A DNA stretch of 64,000 bases from Antarctobacter heliothermus (GTDB lineage Bacteria > Pseudomonadota > Alphaproteobacteria > Rhodobacterales > Rhodobacteraceae), in assembly GCF_900188425.1 (NCBI RefSeq), contig NZ_FZON01000015.1, forward strand, positions 1-64,000, in the 5' to 3' direction. Of the stretch, positions 29,363-39,058 are shown in pieces (within the stretch, counting starts at the first letter, position 1; each line of letters begins with the position of its first letter). Below the pieces are notes generated by a model. The model had not been told where the DNA came from, made no database searches, and was given only the letters and a program-made list of their open reading frames with translations. The position numbers and the translations under genes were made by a program.

Positions 29363-30142
29363 ATGACCGAGGCCAGCACCCCGCAAACCACCTACAGACG
29401 TGTCATGCTCAAGATTTCCGGCGAGGCATTGATGGGCGATCAGGGCTATGGCCTGCATCCGCCAACGGTGCAGCGCATCGCCCGCGAAGTGAAATCGGTT
29501 CAGGAAATGGGCGTCGAGATCTGTATGGTGATCGGCGGTGGCAACATCTTTCGCGGGTTGGCGGGCAGCGCGCAGGGGATGGAACGCACAACGGCCGACT
29601 ACATGGGCATGCTGGCCACGGTGATGAACGCGCTGGCGATGCAGTCCGCGTTGGAGGGGGTCGGGGTCTTTACCCGCGTGATCAGTGCGATCCGCATGGA
29701 CGAAGTGGCAGAGCCCTACATCCGCCGCCGGGCCGTGCGCCACCTGGAGAAAAAGCGGGTCTGCATCTTTGCCGCCGGCACCGGCAACCCGTATTTCACA
29801 ACCGATACCGCTGCGGCGCTGCGCGCCAACGAGATGGCCTGCGAGGCGATCATCATGGGCAAGAACGGAACCGACGGGGTGTACGACAGTGACCCGCGCA
29901 CCAATCCCGACGCCAAGCGCTATGATCAGGTGACATTCGACGAGGTGCTGTCAAAGAACCTCAAGGTCATGGATGCCTCGGCGATTGCGCTGGCGCGCGA
30001 CAACGACATGCCGATCATCGTGTTTTCACTGGACGAGCCGGGCGGCTTTCGCGGCATTCTTGCCGGGCAGGGCACCTACACCCGCGTCTGCGAGAAAGCC
30101 CCGCGCGCGCAGCCGGACAGACCGGGGCCGTCCCCGGCCTGA
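29363..30142 (+). CDS. pyrH: Uridylate kinase
   Basis: 259 residues, amino-acid-kinase fold: [38 protein letters not shown] and [13 protein letters not shown] are PyrH landmarks. It phosphorylates UMP to UDP. The usual end (GTYTRV) is followed by about 18 extra Pro/Ala/Arg residues, a short non-conserved tail. It is separated from frr by an oppositely oriented regulator gene, a break in the pyrH-frr pairing seen in many bacteria. Confidence 0.92.
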   Translation: MTEASTPQTTYRRVMLKISGEALMGDQGYGLHPPTVQRIAREVKSVQEMGVEICMVIGGGNIFRGLAGSAQGMERTTADYMGMLATVMNALAMQSALEGVGVFTRVISAIRMDEVAEPYIRRRAVRHLEKKRVCIFAAGTGNPYFTTDTAAALRANEMACEAIIMGKNGTDGVYDSDPRTNPDAKRYDQVTFDEVLSKNLKVMDASAIALARDNDMPIIVFSLDEPGGFRGILAGQGTYTRVCEKAPRAQPDRPGPSPA

Positions 30143-30353
30143 CAGGCGCTGTCTGGGTCCGCGTTTGCCTGCTCAGGCGTGGACACTGTGGCGGCGGTGC
30201 GTTCGGTCGCGATTGCGTCAGGGACAGCGGCCCATGACCCTCGCACGCTGGTGTGTCCCTGCCTCCACTGCCGATTTGGGGACTGCCGGCATGGCTGCTC
30301 CTCCGGTGTCCGCGTGTACCGCAGGACAATCCGCGCATCGTGATGCGTTATGG

Positions 30354-31343
30354 TCATGATCCGCCCGCGCGGCGCTGCCCGTCACACGCAGCGCTTGTCT
30401 GACCCAAGGGTTCACCCGTTCGCCGCGCACGGCGCTGGCTGCGCGGGGGGGCGCCAAAGCGGGCGCGATAGCTGCGGGTAAAGGCCGATGGAGAGGCAAA
30501 GCCCGCCGCGCGCGCAACCTCTTGCACGGACAGTTCGGTGGCCGAGATCAACTGCGCCGCCCGGTCCAGCCTGAGACCATTGTAGACCTGTGCCGGGGTC
30601 TGCCCCAACCCCTTGCGACAGCGCAGGCGCAACTGTTTCGGGCTCAGTTCCAGCTCGGCGGCGACCCGTTCAACCGGGATTGGGTGTTCGATATGTGCCG
30701 CCATGATCGCCTGCATCCGGTCCAGCAGCGGGTCGATGGCCTGCACCAGTCGCTGCTGCGCCCCTGCCTGACCGATGCGACCATGGGCAAGCGACTCTGC
30801 CACCCGCGCGGCCAATGCCGGGCTGTGCGCCCGTGCGATCCAGGCCAGTAGCGCATCGCCGGTGGCCATTCCGCCCGCCGTTGTCAGCCGTTGCCGGTCA
30901 CAGGAAAATGCCCCCTCTGTCAGGGCGATGGTGTCGCCCTTATCGTCCAGTTGGGTCAGCGCGGCATGGTCCAGCACTGCCGTGCGCCCGGTCAGATAGC
31001 CCAGTCTGGCCAAGATCACTGCGCCACCATCCAGCCCGCCCAGGGTGGCCCCCGTCGCCTCGGCGCGGTTGAGAAAGGCGCGCAGGCCCATCGGCAGGGC
31101 GTTCAGCGGGTCATGCCCCGCGCAAAGCAGCACCAGATCAAATCCCTGTGCCCCATGCCAATCTGGCTGATCTCCGGCCACCGCCGTTCCGTCGGCGGCC
31201 ACCACGTCCGTTCCCGTGACCGTCCGTGTCTGGACCGAAAACAGATGTTGGCCCGCGCAATCGTTCGCCAGCTGCAACACCTCGCGTGCGAGGACATGGG
31301 CCAGCATTGGAAAGCCGGGAAAAAGGATCAGGCAGATGTGCAT
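30354..31343 (-). CDS. GATase1-like AraC-family regulator (GlxA/ArgR/CdhR type)
   Basis: 329 residues: an N-terminal DJ-1/PfpI-like domain (CLILFPGFPMLAHV, LVLLCAGHDPLNALP, GATLGGLDGGAVILARLGYLTG) and a C-terminal AraC DNA-binding domain (PIPVERVAAELELSPKQLRLRCRKGLGQTP; VARAAGFASPSAFTRSYRARFG). Regulators of this class often control catabolism of quaternary amines or arginine; the two methylamine-type dehydrogenases in this window would be logical targets, but there is no direct evidence. It is inserted between pyrH and frr on the opposite strand. Confidence 0.82.
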   Translation of the reverse strand: MHICLILFPGFPMLAHVLAREVLQLANDCAGQHLFSVQTRTVTGTDVVAADGTAVAGDQPDWHGAQGFDLVLLCAGHDPLNALPMGLRAFLNRAEATGATLGGLDGGAVILARLGYLTGRTAVLDHAALTQLDDKGDTIALTEGAFSCDRQRLTTAGGMATGDALLAWIARAHSPALAARVAESLAHGRIGQAGAQQRLVQAIDPLLDRMQAIMAAHIEHPIPVERVAAELELSPKQLRLRCRKGLGQTPAQVYNGLRLDRAAQLISATELSVQEVARAAGFASPSAFTRSYRARFGAPPRSQRRARRTGEPLGQTSAACDGQRRAGGS

Positions 31344-31518
31344 TTTGCGGCGGACCCGGTCGGCTGAACACGGCTGGTTTTGCCACGCCCGGGTTAACGA
31401 TCGGTTTCCGGGGGCGGGCACCGGGGGCACCGGCCTCTCTGGTCAAGCATGATTGATCTGCGGTAAAGGTCGGGCTAACCAGTGCTACCCGAGCACAAAT
31501 GATCAACGAGGGGCCAAG

Positions 31519-32082
31519 ATGTCCGAAGATTTCGAACTCGATACCGCTGACCTGTCGCGCCGCATGGATGGCGCCATGGCTAACCTGCGCACGGAATTTG
31601 CGTCGCTGCGCACCGGACGCGCTTCGGCCTCGATGCTGGAGCCGGTGCAGGTCGACGCCTATGGCCAGATGACGCCGATCAACCAGGTTGGCACCGTGAA
31701 CGTGCCCGAACCGCGCATGGTCACTATCAACGTCTGGGACAAGGGACTGGTCGGCAAGGTCGAAAAAGCGATCCGCAATTCCGGTCTGGGCATCAACCCG
31801 CAACTGAACGGCACCATTATCATGTTGCCGATCCCCGAGTTGAACGAGGAACGCCGCCGCGAACTTGGCAAGGTGGCGGCGCAATACGCCGAACACGCCC
31901 GCGTCTCGATCCGCAACGTCCGTCGCGACGGCATGGAACAGATCAAGAAAGCCAAGGCTGACGGCATGAGCGAGGACGACCAGAAACTTTGGGAATCCGA
32001 AGTTCAGGATATGACTGACACCTTTATCAAGAAGGTCGACGACGCGCTTGAGACCAAACAAGCGGAAATCATGCAGGTCTGA
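31519..32082 (+). CDS. frr: Ribosome recycling factor
   Basis: 187 residues with the RRF pattern throughout: the helical bundle ([23 protein letters not shown]), the beta-rich domain ([24 protein letters not shown]) and [16 protein letters not shown]. It separates ribosomal subunits after termination. ATG 31519 follows an ACGAGGGGCC ribosome-binding sequence. The 235 bp between frr and uppS holds no gene I can support. Confidence 0.95.
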   Translation: MSEDFELDTADLSRRMDGAMANLRTEFASLRTGRASASMLEPVQVDAYGQMTPINQVGTVNVPEPRMVTINVWDKGLVGKVEKAIRNSGLGINPQLNGTIIMLPIPELNEERRRELGKVAAQYAEHARVSIRNVRRDGMEQIKKAKADGMSEDDQKLWESEVQDMTDTFIKKVDDALETKQAEIMQV

Positions 32083-32317
32083 CGCCGTTCATTGGCACAG
32101 CTGCGCGGCGCGGGGGCACCGTGTGCTGCTCGGCGCCTGCGCGTTGACTGTTGCAGGTCAGGTGCAGTGTTCCGCTTGCGTCATGCCGTGGCCACAGTGT
32201 CGTCTTTCGCGAATGGCACAGTTGGCCTAGTCACATGCCGGTATCGTTGCTTTGGATCGGCGGACATGTTGAGTTAAGCCTGTAGTCGCGGCGTATTGCG
32301 CCCTGGAAGGAATTTTG

Positions 32318-33043
32318 ATGGCCAGACCGATGCTAGACACGATTGGCCCGAAACACGTGGCCATCATCATGGATGGCAATGGCCGTTGGGCAACCATGCG
32401 GGGGCGTCCGCGTCTTTTCGGGCATCATGCTGGCGCGCGCCGCGTGCGCGAGGTGGTAGAGGCTTGCCCGGATTTCGGCGTCAAATACCTGACGATCTTC
32501 GCCTTCTCGACCGAAAACTGGAAGCGGACCCAGGTAGAGGTTGCCGGCCTGATGAGCCTGTTCCGGCGGTACATCATGAAAGAGATGCAGGCCTTCGTGA
32601 AGGAAAACGTGCGCGTGCGCTTCATCGGCGACCGCGTTCGGCTGGACGCCAAACTGCGCGCGCTGATGGACGAGTCCGAGGATTTCACCAAACATTGCAC
32701 CGGCGTCAACCTGACCATCGCGCTGAACTACGGCGGTCGGGATGAGGTGGCGCGCGCCGCGCAACGGCTGGCGATGGATGTGCAGGCGGGCAAGCTGGAC
32801 CCGGCACAGATCGACGTTGAAACCCTGCCGCGCTACCTTGATACCCATGTCCTGCCCGATCCGGATCTGGTGATCCGCACCAGTGGCGAGGCACGGATTT
32901 CCAACTTTCTGCTTTGGCAGTCTGCCTATGCCGAATATGAATTTCTCGATACGCTCTGGCCCGATTTCGGGGCCGAGGAACTGGGGCGACTGTGTGCCAA
33001 GTTCGGAGAGCGCGACCGCCGGTTCGGTGCCGTGAAAGCATGA
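32318..33043 (+). CDS. uppS: Isoprenyl transferase (undecaprenyl diphosphate synthase)
   Basis: 241 residues. HVAIIMDGNGRWA carries the catalytic Asp and Gly-Arg-Trp block; FAFSTENWKR, LTIALNYGGRDEV and DLVIRTSGEARISNFLLWQSAYAE complete the cis-prenyltransferase motifs. It makes the C55 lipid carrier for peptidoglycan and O-antigen. ATG 32318 has GGAAGG at the right distance; a TTG one codon earlier is less likely. It overlaps cdsA (ATGA). Confidence 0.95.
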   Translation: MARPMLDTIGPKHVAIIMDGNGRWATMRGRPRLFGHHAGARRVREVVEACPDFGVKYLTIFAFSTENWKRTQVEVAGLMSLFRRYIMKEMQAFVKENVRVRFIGDRVRLDAKLRALMDESEDFTKHCTGVNLTIALNYGGRDEVARAAQRLAMDVQAGKLDPAQIDVETLPRYLDTHVLPDPDLVIRTSGEARISNFLLWQSAYAEYEFLDTLWPDFGAEELGRLCAKFGERDRRFGAVKA

Positions 33044-33828
33044 GCGACAAGTGGCGTGACCTACGCATTCGCGTATTGTCTGCGGTTGTTCTTTTGGCAG
33101 TGGCGCTGGGGGCGTTTTTGTCGGGGCCGACCGCGTTTCAGTTTCTGATCGCAGGTGTGACCGGCGTGATGATCTGGGAAATGTGCAACTTGCTGGACCC
33201 TCGTCACCGCGCCTTGCCGGTTGTGGCGGCGGTGGCCGTCACGGCGCTGTTTATCTGGATCTTCCGGCTGGGCCGGGCGGACGCCCTGGAAAGCGGTCTG
33301 GTGTTGCTGGGCCTGTGCATCGGTTTCGCCCTGATCGCACGGCGCGGCTGGTGGATCGGCTTTCTCTATGGCGGGGCGGTGCTGCTGTCCGGGCTGTGGC
33401 TGGCGGCCTTTGCCGTTTTGCAGCCCGATCTGATCCTGATGCTGCTGGGGATCGTCATCCTCACCGACATTGCCGGGTATTTTGCCGGGCGCGCCTTTGG
33501 CGGGCCCAAGTTCTGGCCGCGCGTCAGCCCGAAAAAGACCTGGGCCGGGATCGTCGCGGGCTGGATTGCGGCAGCGATCCTTGCCGCGGGACTTGCTTTG
33601 AATGCGGGTCTGCCGATGCGGATCGTGCTGATCTGGACGTTTGCGGCGATGTTCCTGTCGCTGGCCTCGCAATTGGGGGACATCGCCGAAAGCGCGATCA
33701 AACGGCGGGCAGGGGTCAAGGATGCCTCGGACCTCATTCCGGGGCATGGCGGTTTCATGGACCGGTTTGATGGCATTGTCGGCGCGGCCTCGCTGTTTTT
33801 GATCCTGAGCCTGCTGGGCGCGCTTTGA
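33040..33828 (+). CDS. cdsA: Phosphatidate cytidylyltransferase
   Basis: 262 residues, polytopic with about eight membrane segments. The family signature is at the C-terminus: SAIKRRAGVKDASDLIPGHGGFMDRFD. VSPKKTWAG is also conserved. It converts phosphatidate and CTP to CDP-diacylglycerol at the inner membrane. Overlaps uppS upstream (ATGA) and dxr downstream (TTGA). Confidence 0.93.
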   Translation: MSDKWRDLRIRVLSAVVLLAVALGAFLSGPTAFQFLIAGVTGVMIWEMCNLLDPRHRALPVVAAVAVTALFIWIFRLGRADALESGLVLLGLCIGFALIARRGWWIGFLYGGAVLLSGLWLAAFAVLQPDLILMLLGIVILTDIAGYFAGRAFGGPKFWPRVSPKKTWAGIVAGWIAAAILAAGLALNAGLPMRIVLIWTFAAMFLSLASQLGDIAESAIKRRAGVKDASDLIPGHGGFMDRFDGIVGAASLFLILSLLGAL

Positions 33829-35000
33829 GCCGCCGAATCTCCATCTTTGGCGCGACCGGGTCGATCGGGCAAAACACGATCGACCTGATTGCGCGGGATC
33901 GGGACGCTTACCGCGTTGTTGCGCTGACAGGTGGCGGCAACATTGCCCAACTGGCGCAGGATGCCCGTGCCCTGAGTGCCGAAGTCGCCGTTACGGCACA
34001 GGAGGATCGGCTGGGCGACCTGCGTGCCGCGCTTGCGGGCAGTGGCGTCGAGGCCGCCGCCGGACGTGCAGCCCTGGTCGAGGCCGCCAGCCGTCCCGCA
34101 GATTGGGTCATGTCCGCCATTGTCGGGGCGGCGGGGCTGGAACCGGGGCTGCGTGCCTTGCAGCAGGGGGCCACGCTGGCGCTGGCCAACAAGGAAAGTA
34201 TGGTCTGCGCCGGGCCCTTGATGCTGCGCACCGCGCGCGCCCATGGCGGTCAGATCCTGCCGGTCGACAGCGAACATTCGGCGGTCTTTCAGGCCCTTAT
34301 CGGTGAGGACTTGGCGGCGGTCGAACGGGTGATCATCACTGCTAGCGGCGGCGCGTTCCGCGACTGGCCGCTAGAGGAACTGGTCCGCGCCACCCCGGAG
34401 CAGGCCGCCACACATCCGAACTGGTCCATGGGCCAGCGTATCACCATCGACTCTGCTTCAATGTTCAACAAGGCGCTGGAACTCATTGAAACCAGAGAGT
34501 TCTTTGGAATGGATCCGGCGAAGATCGAAACTGTGGTCCACCCGGAATCGATGATTCACGCCTTGGTCGGGTTTACCGACGGTGCGCTGATGGCCCATGT
34601 CGGCCCGCCGGATATGCGCCACGCCATCGGCTTTGCCTTGCATCACCCGACGCGCAAGCCGCTGCCGGTAGATCGGCTGGACCTGGTCAAGCTCGGCCAA
34701 CTCACGTTCCGCGACCCCTGCGAGACCCGCTGGCCCGCCCTACGGCTGGCGCGTGAGGTCATGCAGGCGGGCGGGCTGATGGGCGCGGTCTTCAACGCGG
34801 CCAAGGAACGGGCGCTGGATGCTTTTATCGACCACCGGATTTCTTTTCCCGGGATGGCCGAGGTTGTCGAAGAGGTACTGGTCAGGCTTTCGTCCCAAGC
34901 GGGTCACAATGCCGCCGGGATTACCCTTGATATGGTTGCCGAGGCAGACCATCTCGCACGCATAGAGGCCGACGCGGTCATGCAACGAAAAACCTGGTAA
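33825..35000 (+). CDS. dxr: 1-deoxy-D-xylulose 5-phosphate reductoisomerase
   Basis: 391 residues. The N-terminus ISIFGATGSIGQNTIDLI is the NADPH-binding loop; ALANKESMVCAG, LPVDSEHSAVFQAL and TASGGAFRDW are substrate and metal-binding blocks, and TIDSASMFNKALELIE follows. It commits DXP to the MEP isoprenoid pathway, feeding uppS upstream. The start is TTG at 33825, overlapping the cdsA stop; no better in-frame start exists before the Rossmann strand. Confidence 0.94.
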   Translation: MSRRISIFGATGSIGQNTIDLIARDRDAYRVVALTGGGNIAQLAQDARALSAEVAVTAQEDRLGDLRAALAGSGVEAAAGRAALVEAASRPADWVMSAIVGAAGLEPGLRALQQGATLALANKESMVCAGPLMLRTARAHGGQILPVDSEHSAVFQALIGEDLAAVERVIITASGGAFRDWPLEELVRATPEQAATHPNWSMGQRITIDSASMFNKALELIETREFFGMDPAKIETVVHPESMIHALVGFTDGALMAHVGPPDMRHAIGFALHHPTRKPLPVDRLDLVKLGQLTFRDPCETRWPALRLAREVMQAGGLMGAVFNAAKERALDAFIDHRISFPGMAEVVEEVLVRLSSQAGHNAAGITLDMVAEADHLARIEADAVMQRKTW

Positions 35001-35014
35001 AGGGAGCCCGCAGC

Positions 35015-36358
35015 TTGGACCCGACGACATTTATTCCGCAGTTCGGCGGAGCCCTCTGGACCGTGATCTTTTTCGTGGTCGCGCTTTCGGTGATCATCGC
35101 GGTCCATGAATACGGGCACTACATCGTCGGCAAGAAGTCCGGCATTTTCCCCGAGGTGTTCAGCCTGGGCTTTGGTCCGGTGATCTGGTCCCGCGTGGAC
35201 CGCGACGGCACCAGGTGGCAGCTCGCGGCGATTCCCTTTGGCGGCTACGTCAAGTTCCGCGGCGATGCAAACGCCTCTGGCGGTGTCGACGAAGAGGCGG
35301 TTGAAGGGCTGAGCAAGGATGAGATGCGCAGCACCATGTCCGGTGCACCGCTCTGGGCGCGCACGGCGACCGTGGCGGCGGGGCCGCTGTTCAACTTTGC
35401 CCTGTCGATCCTGATCTTTACCGGCGTGATCATGTTCCGTGGCGAACTGGCAGAGCCGCTGACAGTGGGCGACCTGCGTCCACTGCCGGTGCAGCAAGAG
35501 CTTCAGACCGGCGACCGAATCCTTGCCATCGAGGGCAGCCAACTGCCCGATTCCGAGGACAGCGCTGTAATGGGGGCCTATTTCGACGCGCTGCCGCACC
35601 AGCCGACGCTGGACTATACCGTTGCCCGCGACGGGCGTGAGGTCACCGTGGCCGGCCCATACACCTACCCGCCGCTGGCGACCCAGATCGCGCCGCGCTC
35701 TGCCGCCGGTGACGCGGGCCTGCGCGCCGGTGATGTGATTACTGCCGTGGACGGCGAAGAAATCTACGCTTTTGAACAACTCAAGGCGCGGGTCGAAGGG
35801 TCTGAGGGCGCGACGCTGCAGCTGACTGTTTGGCGAGATGGCGCGATTCTGGACAAGGAAATGACCCCGCGCCGCGTGGATGAACCGCAGCCGGGCGGAG
35901 GCTTCCAGACCTTTTACCGTATCGGAATCGTTGGCGGTATCGCCTTTGAGCCAGCGACCGAGGCGACGGGAATCGGGTCTGCGCTGGGATCTGGTTTCAC
36001 GCAGGTGGGCCGGATCATCGAAGGGTCGCTGTCGGGTCTGTGGCACATGGCGACCGGTGCCATCAGCACCTGCAACCTGTCGGGGCCGATTGGAATCGCC
36101 GAAACCAGCGGCGACATGGCCAGCCAAGGCACCACGAATTTCATCTGGTTCATAGCGGTCCTGTCGACGGCTGTCGGCCTGCTGAACCTGTTTCCGGTGC
36201 CTGTGCTGGACGGCGGACACCTGGTGTTCTTTGCCTATGAGGCCGTGTCGGGCCGTCCGCCCAGTGATCGTGCGCTCAAGGTCCTGATGTCGATCGGGCT
36301 GACTGTTGTGCTTTCGTTGATGGTCTTTGCACTTTCCAACGATTTGTTCTGTCCTTGA
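35015..36358 (+). CDS. rseP: RIP metalloprotease RseP
   Basis: 447 residues. The first helix contains AVHEYGHYIVG (zinc site HExxH); one PDZ region is clear (APRSAAGDAGLRAGDVITAVDGEEI), preceded by a degenerate one near QTGDRILAIEGSQL; the final helices hold NLFPVPVLDGGHL with the third zinc ligand. It cleaves anti-sigma factors and signal-peptide remnants within the membrane. Start is TTG 35015 with AAGGGAG upstream. It sits before bamA, as in most proteobacteria. Confidence 0.93.
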   Translation: MDPTTFIPQFGGALWTVIFFVVALSVIIAVHEYGHYIVGKKSGIFPEVFSLGFGPVIWSRVDRDGTRWQLAAIPFGGYVKFRGDANASGGVDEEAVEGLSKDEMRSTMSGAPLWARTATVAAGPLFNFALSILIFTGVIMFRGELAEPLTVGDLRPLPVQQELQTGDRILAIEGSQLPDSEDSAVMGAYFDALPHQPTLDYTVARDGREVTVAGPYTYPPLATQIAPRSAAGDAGLRAGDVITAVDGEEIYAFEQLKARVEGSEGATLQLTVWRDGAILDKEMTPRRVDEPQPGGGFQTFYRIGIVGGIAFEPATEATGIGSALGSGFTQVGRIIEGSLSGLWHMATGAISTCNLSGPIGIAETSGDMASQGTTNFIWFIAVLSTAVGLLNLFPVPVLDGGHLVFFAYEAVSGRPPSDRALKVLMSIGLTVVLSLMVFALSNDLFCP

Positions 36359-36363
36359 CATAA

Positions 36364-36397
36364 ATTCGGGCAGGTGCCGTCAAAATCCTGCCTGAAT
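36364..36397. other. Inverted repeat after rseP
   Basis: ATTCGGGCAGG (36364-36374) and CCTGCCTGAAT (36387-36397) pair over 11 positions with one G-T mismatch around a 12-nt loop. It begins 5 bp after the rseP stop. No U-run follows on the plus strand, so it may be a stability or processing hairpin between rseP and bamA rather than a true terminator. Confidence 0.4.
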
Positions 36398-36443
36398 CAC
36401 ATGGCATATCAAGGCTGCACTGACGCAACCGAGGACCGATTCC

Positions 36444-36575
36444 ATGCATACGATTCACGCGGGCTATCGCAGTATGAGCTTGCTGGTGACCATTAACTGG
36501 GACCGGCTGCTGTACATCTCGACCATCGTCTTCGCCTTGTTTTTCGGGGGATGGCTGGGCCTGATGATGCACTAG
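36444..36575 (+). CDS. Putative 43-residue single-span membrane protein
   Basis: A short frame between rseP and bamA: starts MHTIHAGYRSMSLLVTINWD and continues with one hydrophobic segment (LLYISTIVFALFFGGWLGLMM) before the stop at 36575. GAGG lies nine bases ahead of the ATG. The charge pattern, helix and position fit a small membrane protein, but no family is recognised, and a chance ORF is possible. Confidence 0.45.
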   Translation: MHTIHAGYRSMSLLVTINWDRLLYISTIVFALFFGGWLGLMMH

Positions 36576-36618
36576 TCGCTGTCAGGCGACAGTTGTCTAA
36601 ATTCGCGCCTACGGGCTT

Positions 36619-36647
36619 TTGACAAGCCACCGCATTCCCGGTACTCA
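36619..36647 (+). promoter_or_regulatory. Possible sigma-70-type promoter ahead of bamA
   Basis: TTGACA (36619-36624), a 17-bp spacer and TACTCA (36642-36647). The predicted start of transcription (~36654) is only a few bases before ATG 36658, which would favour translation from the in-frame ATG at 36679. Pattern match only. Confidence 0.3.
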
Positions 36648-36657
36648 CGACTCCGGG

Positions 36658-39051
36658 ATGTCAAAGTGGATTGTGAAGATGGCAAAGGTCATTTCCGCGC
36701 GAAAAGCGCAGGGCCGTGCAACGGGTTATCACGTCGCAAACGCGGGCAGGGCAGTGGCCCTGAGTTTCGCTGTTGCGATGGGGGCGGGGATGGCGACCAT
36801 CCCTGAAATTGCCTACGCACAAAGCTATGTTTTCAATGCCGTTTCGATTGAAGGCAATCGGCGGGTCGAGCCGGGCACAATCCTGTCCTACGCGGGAATC
36901 GCGCGGGGGGATCGCGTATCGGCGGCACAACTGAACGACGCCTATCAGCGAATCCTTGGCTCCGGTCTGTTCGAGACCGTCGAGATCATCCCACAAGGGT
37001 CACGCCTGGTCATTCGTGTCGTTGAATATCCGACCATCAACCGCATCGCATTTGAGGGCAACAAGCGGATCAAGGATGAGGATCTCGCCCAGATCGTGCA
37101 GTCCCAGTCGCGCCGCGTGTTCAGCCCGCGCGTGGCAGAGGCCGACGCGCAGGCGGTCAGCAAGGCATATGAGGTGCAGGGCCGTCTGGCGGCGCGTGTC
37201 TCTCCCAAGGTCATCCGACGCAGCGACAATCGTGTCGATCTGGTGTTCGAGGTGTTTGAGGGCGGCGTTGCCGAGGTCGAGCGCATCGGCTTTGTTGGCA
37301 ACGGACAGTACTCTGACCGGCGTCTGCGCCGCGTGCTGGATACCAAGCAGGCGGGCCTGCTGCGCGCCGTGATCCGCAAGGACACCTTCATCGAGGACCG
37401 CGTCGAGTTCGACAAGCAGCTCCTGCGCGATTTCTATTCCTCGCGCGGCTATGTCGATTTCCGCATAACCGGCATCAACGCCGAACTCAGCCAGGAACGC
37501 GACGGGTATTTCGTCACCTTCAACGTCGAGGAAGGCCAGCAATTTACGGTCGGTGAGGTTTCCGTGACCTCCGACCTGTCAGAGGTCGATTCCGATCTGT
37601 TCGGCAGCAAGATCCGTCTCAAGCGCGGCAAGGTCTATTCGCCCGCGCTTGTCGAGAATGAGATTGCCCGCCTTGAAAAGCTGGCGGTGAACGAGGGTCT
37701 GAACTTTGTCCGGGTCGAACCGCGGGTCAGCCGAAACGACCGCGATCTGACGTTGGACATTGAGTTTCAACTGGTGCGCGGTGAGCGTATCTTCATCGAA
37801 CGCATCGACATCGAGGGCAACACCACCACGCTTGACCGGGTCATCCGGCGCCAGTTCGAGGTGGTCGAGGGCGATCCGTTCAACCCGCGCGCCATCCGTG
37901 AAAGCGCCGAACGCATCCGCGCGCTTGGTTTCTTCAACAAGGCGGACGTGGACGCGCGCGAAGGGTCCAGCCCGCAACAGGTGGTCATCGACGTAGACGT
38001 CGAGGAAAAGCCGACCGGCTCCATCAGCTTGGGCGGTTCCTATTCCACGGCCAACGGCATCGGTGTCACCTTTGCCTTTTCCGAAAAGAACTTTCTTGGT
38101 CGCGGGCAAGCGTTCAGCTTCAAGATCAGCAATGCCGCCGAATCGCAGCAATACGGCCTGCGGTTCGCGGAACCGGGGCTGTTCGGGCGTGATCTCGCGC
38201 TGGGGTTCCAGCTGGGCTATTCGGAAACCGATAACCTGAACGCCGATTTCGACACTGTTACCGGCATCTTCCAGCCTTTCCTCGAATTCCCGGTGGCCGA
38301 ACAGGCACGCCTGCAACTGCGCTATACGCTGGACTACGGCCACATTCGAAATGAGACTGACGTCGGTGATATCGTGACCGCCGAGGCGGCCGAGGGTGAA
38401 CGTTACGACAGTTCGCTTGGCTACACCTACATCTTCGATTCGCTGGCGAAGGGTCTGGACCCGAACACCCGCTATCGTTTCGAATTCGGACAGGATTATG
38501 CCGGTCTTGGCGGCGACACGACCTTTGTCAGAACCAATGCAAAGGCCATCGCCCAGACACGCATCATGAACGAAGAAGTGACGCTGCGCGCAACGCTGGA
38601 AGGCGGGGCGCTGAGCTATTCCAAAGGCAACAGCCGGGTGACGGACCGTTTCCTGATCGGGTCCGACATCATGCGCGGCTTTACCTACGGCGGCATCGGT
38701 CCGCGTGAGGTGGGCACTGGTGTGGACGACTCGTTGGGCGGCAATTTCTACGCCGTGGCCCGGTTCGAGGCGGAATTCCCGCTTGGCCTGCCGGAGGAAT
38801 ACGGCATCTCCGGCGGTTTGTTCTATGACGTCGGCTCAGTCTGGGGACTGAGCGATGCAACCAAGAACAAGGTCACAACTCCCGGAAACAAAGTTGTCTC
38901 CACCGGCTTTGACGCACGCCATGTGATCGGCTTTTCGATCTTCTGGGACAGCGCGCTTGGGCCGCTTCGTCTGAACTTCTCCGAACCTCTGGTAAAGCGA
39001 AAGTACGACGAGACGCAGAATTTCAACCTGACGATCTCGACTCAGTTCTGA
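36658..39051 (+). CDS. bamA: Outer membrane protein assembly factor BamA
   Basis: 797 residues from this start. A signal peptide (AVALSFAVAMGAGMATIPEIAYAQ) precedes five POTRA domains (~50-425; each with a GN-type turn such as VSIEGNRRVEPG, IAFEGNKRIKD, IGFVGNGQYSD, IDIEGNTTTLD) and a C-terminal 16-strand barrel with the RGF lid motif in DIMRGFTYGGIGPRE, ending in Phe (ISTQF) as expected for an outer-membrane barrel. It folds and inserts outer-membrane proteins. Start choice is uncertain among TTG 36619, ATG 36658 and ATG 36679, because no strong ribosome site is visible. Confidence 0.93.
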   Translation: MSKWIVKMAKVISARKAQGRATGYHVANAGRAVALSFAVAMGAGMATIPEIAYAQSYVFNAVSIEGNRRVEPGTILSYAGIARGDRVSAAQLNDAYQRILGSGLFETVEIIPQGSRLVIRVVEYPTINRIAFEGNKRIKDEDLAQIVQSQSRRVFSPRVAEADAQAVSKAYEVQGRLAARVSPKVIRRSDNRVDLVFEVFEGGVAEVERIGFVGNGQYSDRRLRRVLDTKQAGLLRAVIRKDTFIEDRVEFDKQLLRDFYSSRGYVDFRITGINAELSQERDGYFVTFNVEEGQQFTVGEVSVTSDLSEVDSDLFGSKIRLKRGKVYSPALVENEIARLEKLAVNEGLNFVRVEPRVSRNDRDLTLDIEFQLVRGERIFIERIDIEGNTTTLDRVIRRQFEVVEGDPFNPRAIRESAERIRALGFFNKADVDAREGSSPQQVVIDVDVEEKPTGSISLGGSYSTANGIGVTFAFSEKNFLGRGQAFSFKISNAAESQQYGLRFAEPGLFGRDLALGFQLGYSETDNLNADFDTVTGIFQPFLEFPVAEQARLQLRYTLDYGHIRNETDVGDIVTAEAAEGERYDSSLGYTYIFDSLAKGLDPNTRYRFEFGQDYAGLGGDTTFVRTNAKAIAQTRIMNEEVTLRATLEGGALSYSKGNSRVTDRFLIGSDIMRGFTYGGIGPREVGTGVDDSLGGNFYAVARFEAEFPLGLPEEYGISGGLFYDVGSVWGLSDATKNKVTTPGNKVVSTGFDARHVIGFSIFWDSALGPLRLNFSEPLVKRKYDETQNFNLTISTQF

Positions 39052-39058
39052 GGCGGAT

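Noticed and set aside
30100-30145. GC-rich hairpin at the end of pyrH (CCGGGG ... CCCCGG) as a terminator
   Set aside because: It lies within the coding end and has no T-run.
36619-36657. TTG 36619 as the bamA start
   Set aside because: It overlaps a possible -35 element and adds residues without signal-peptide character; a downstream ATG is preferred, though not proven.
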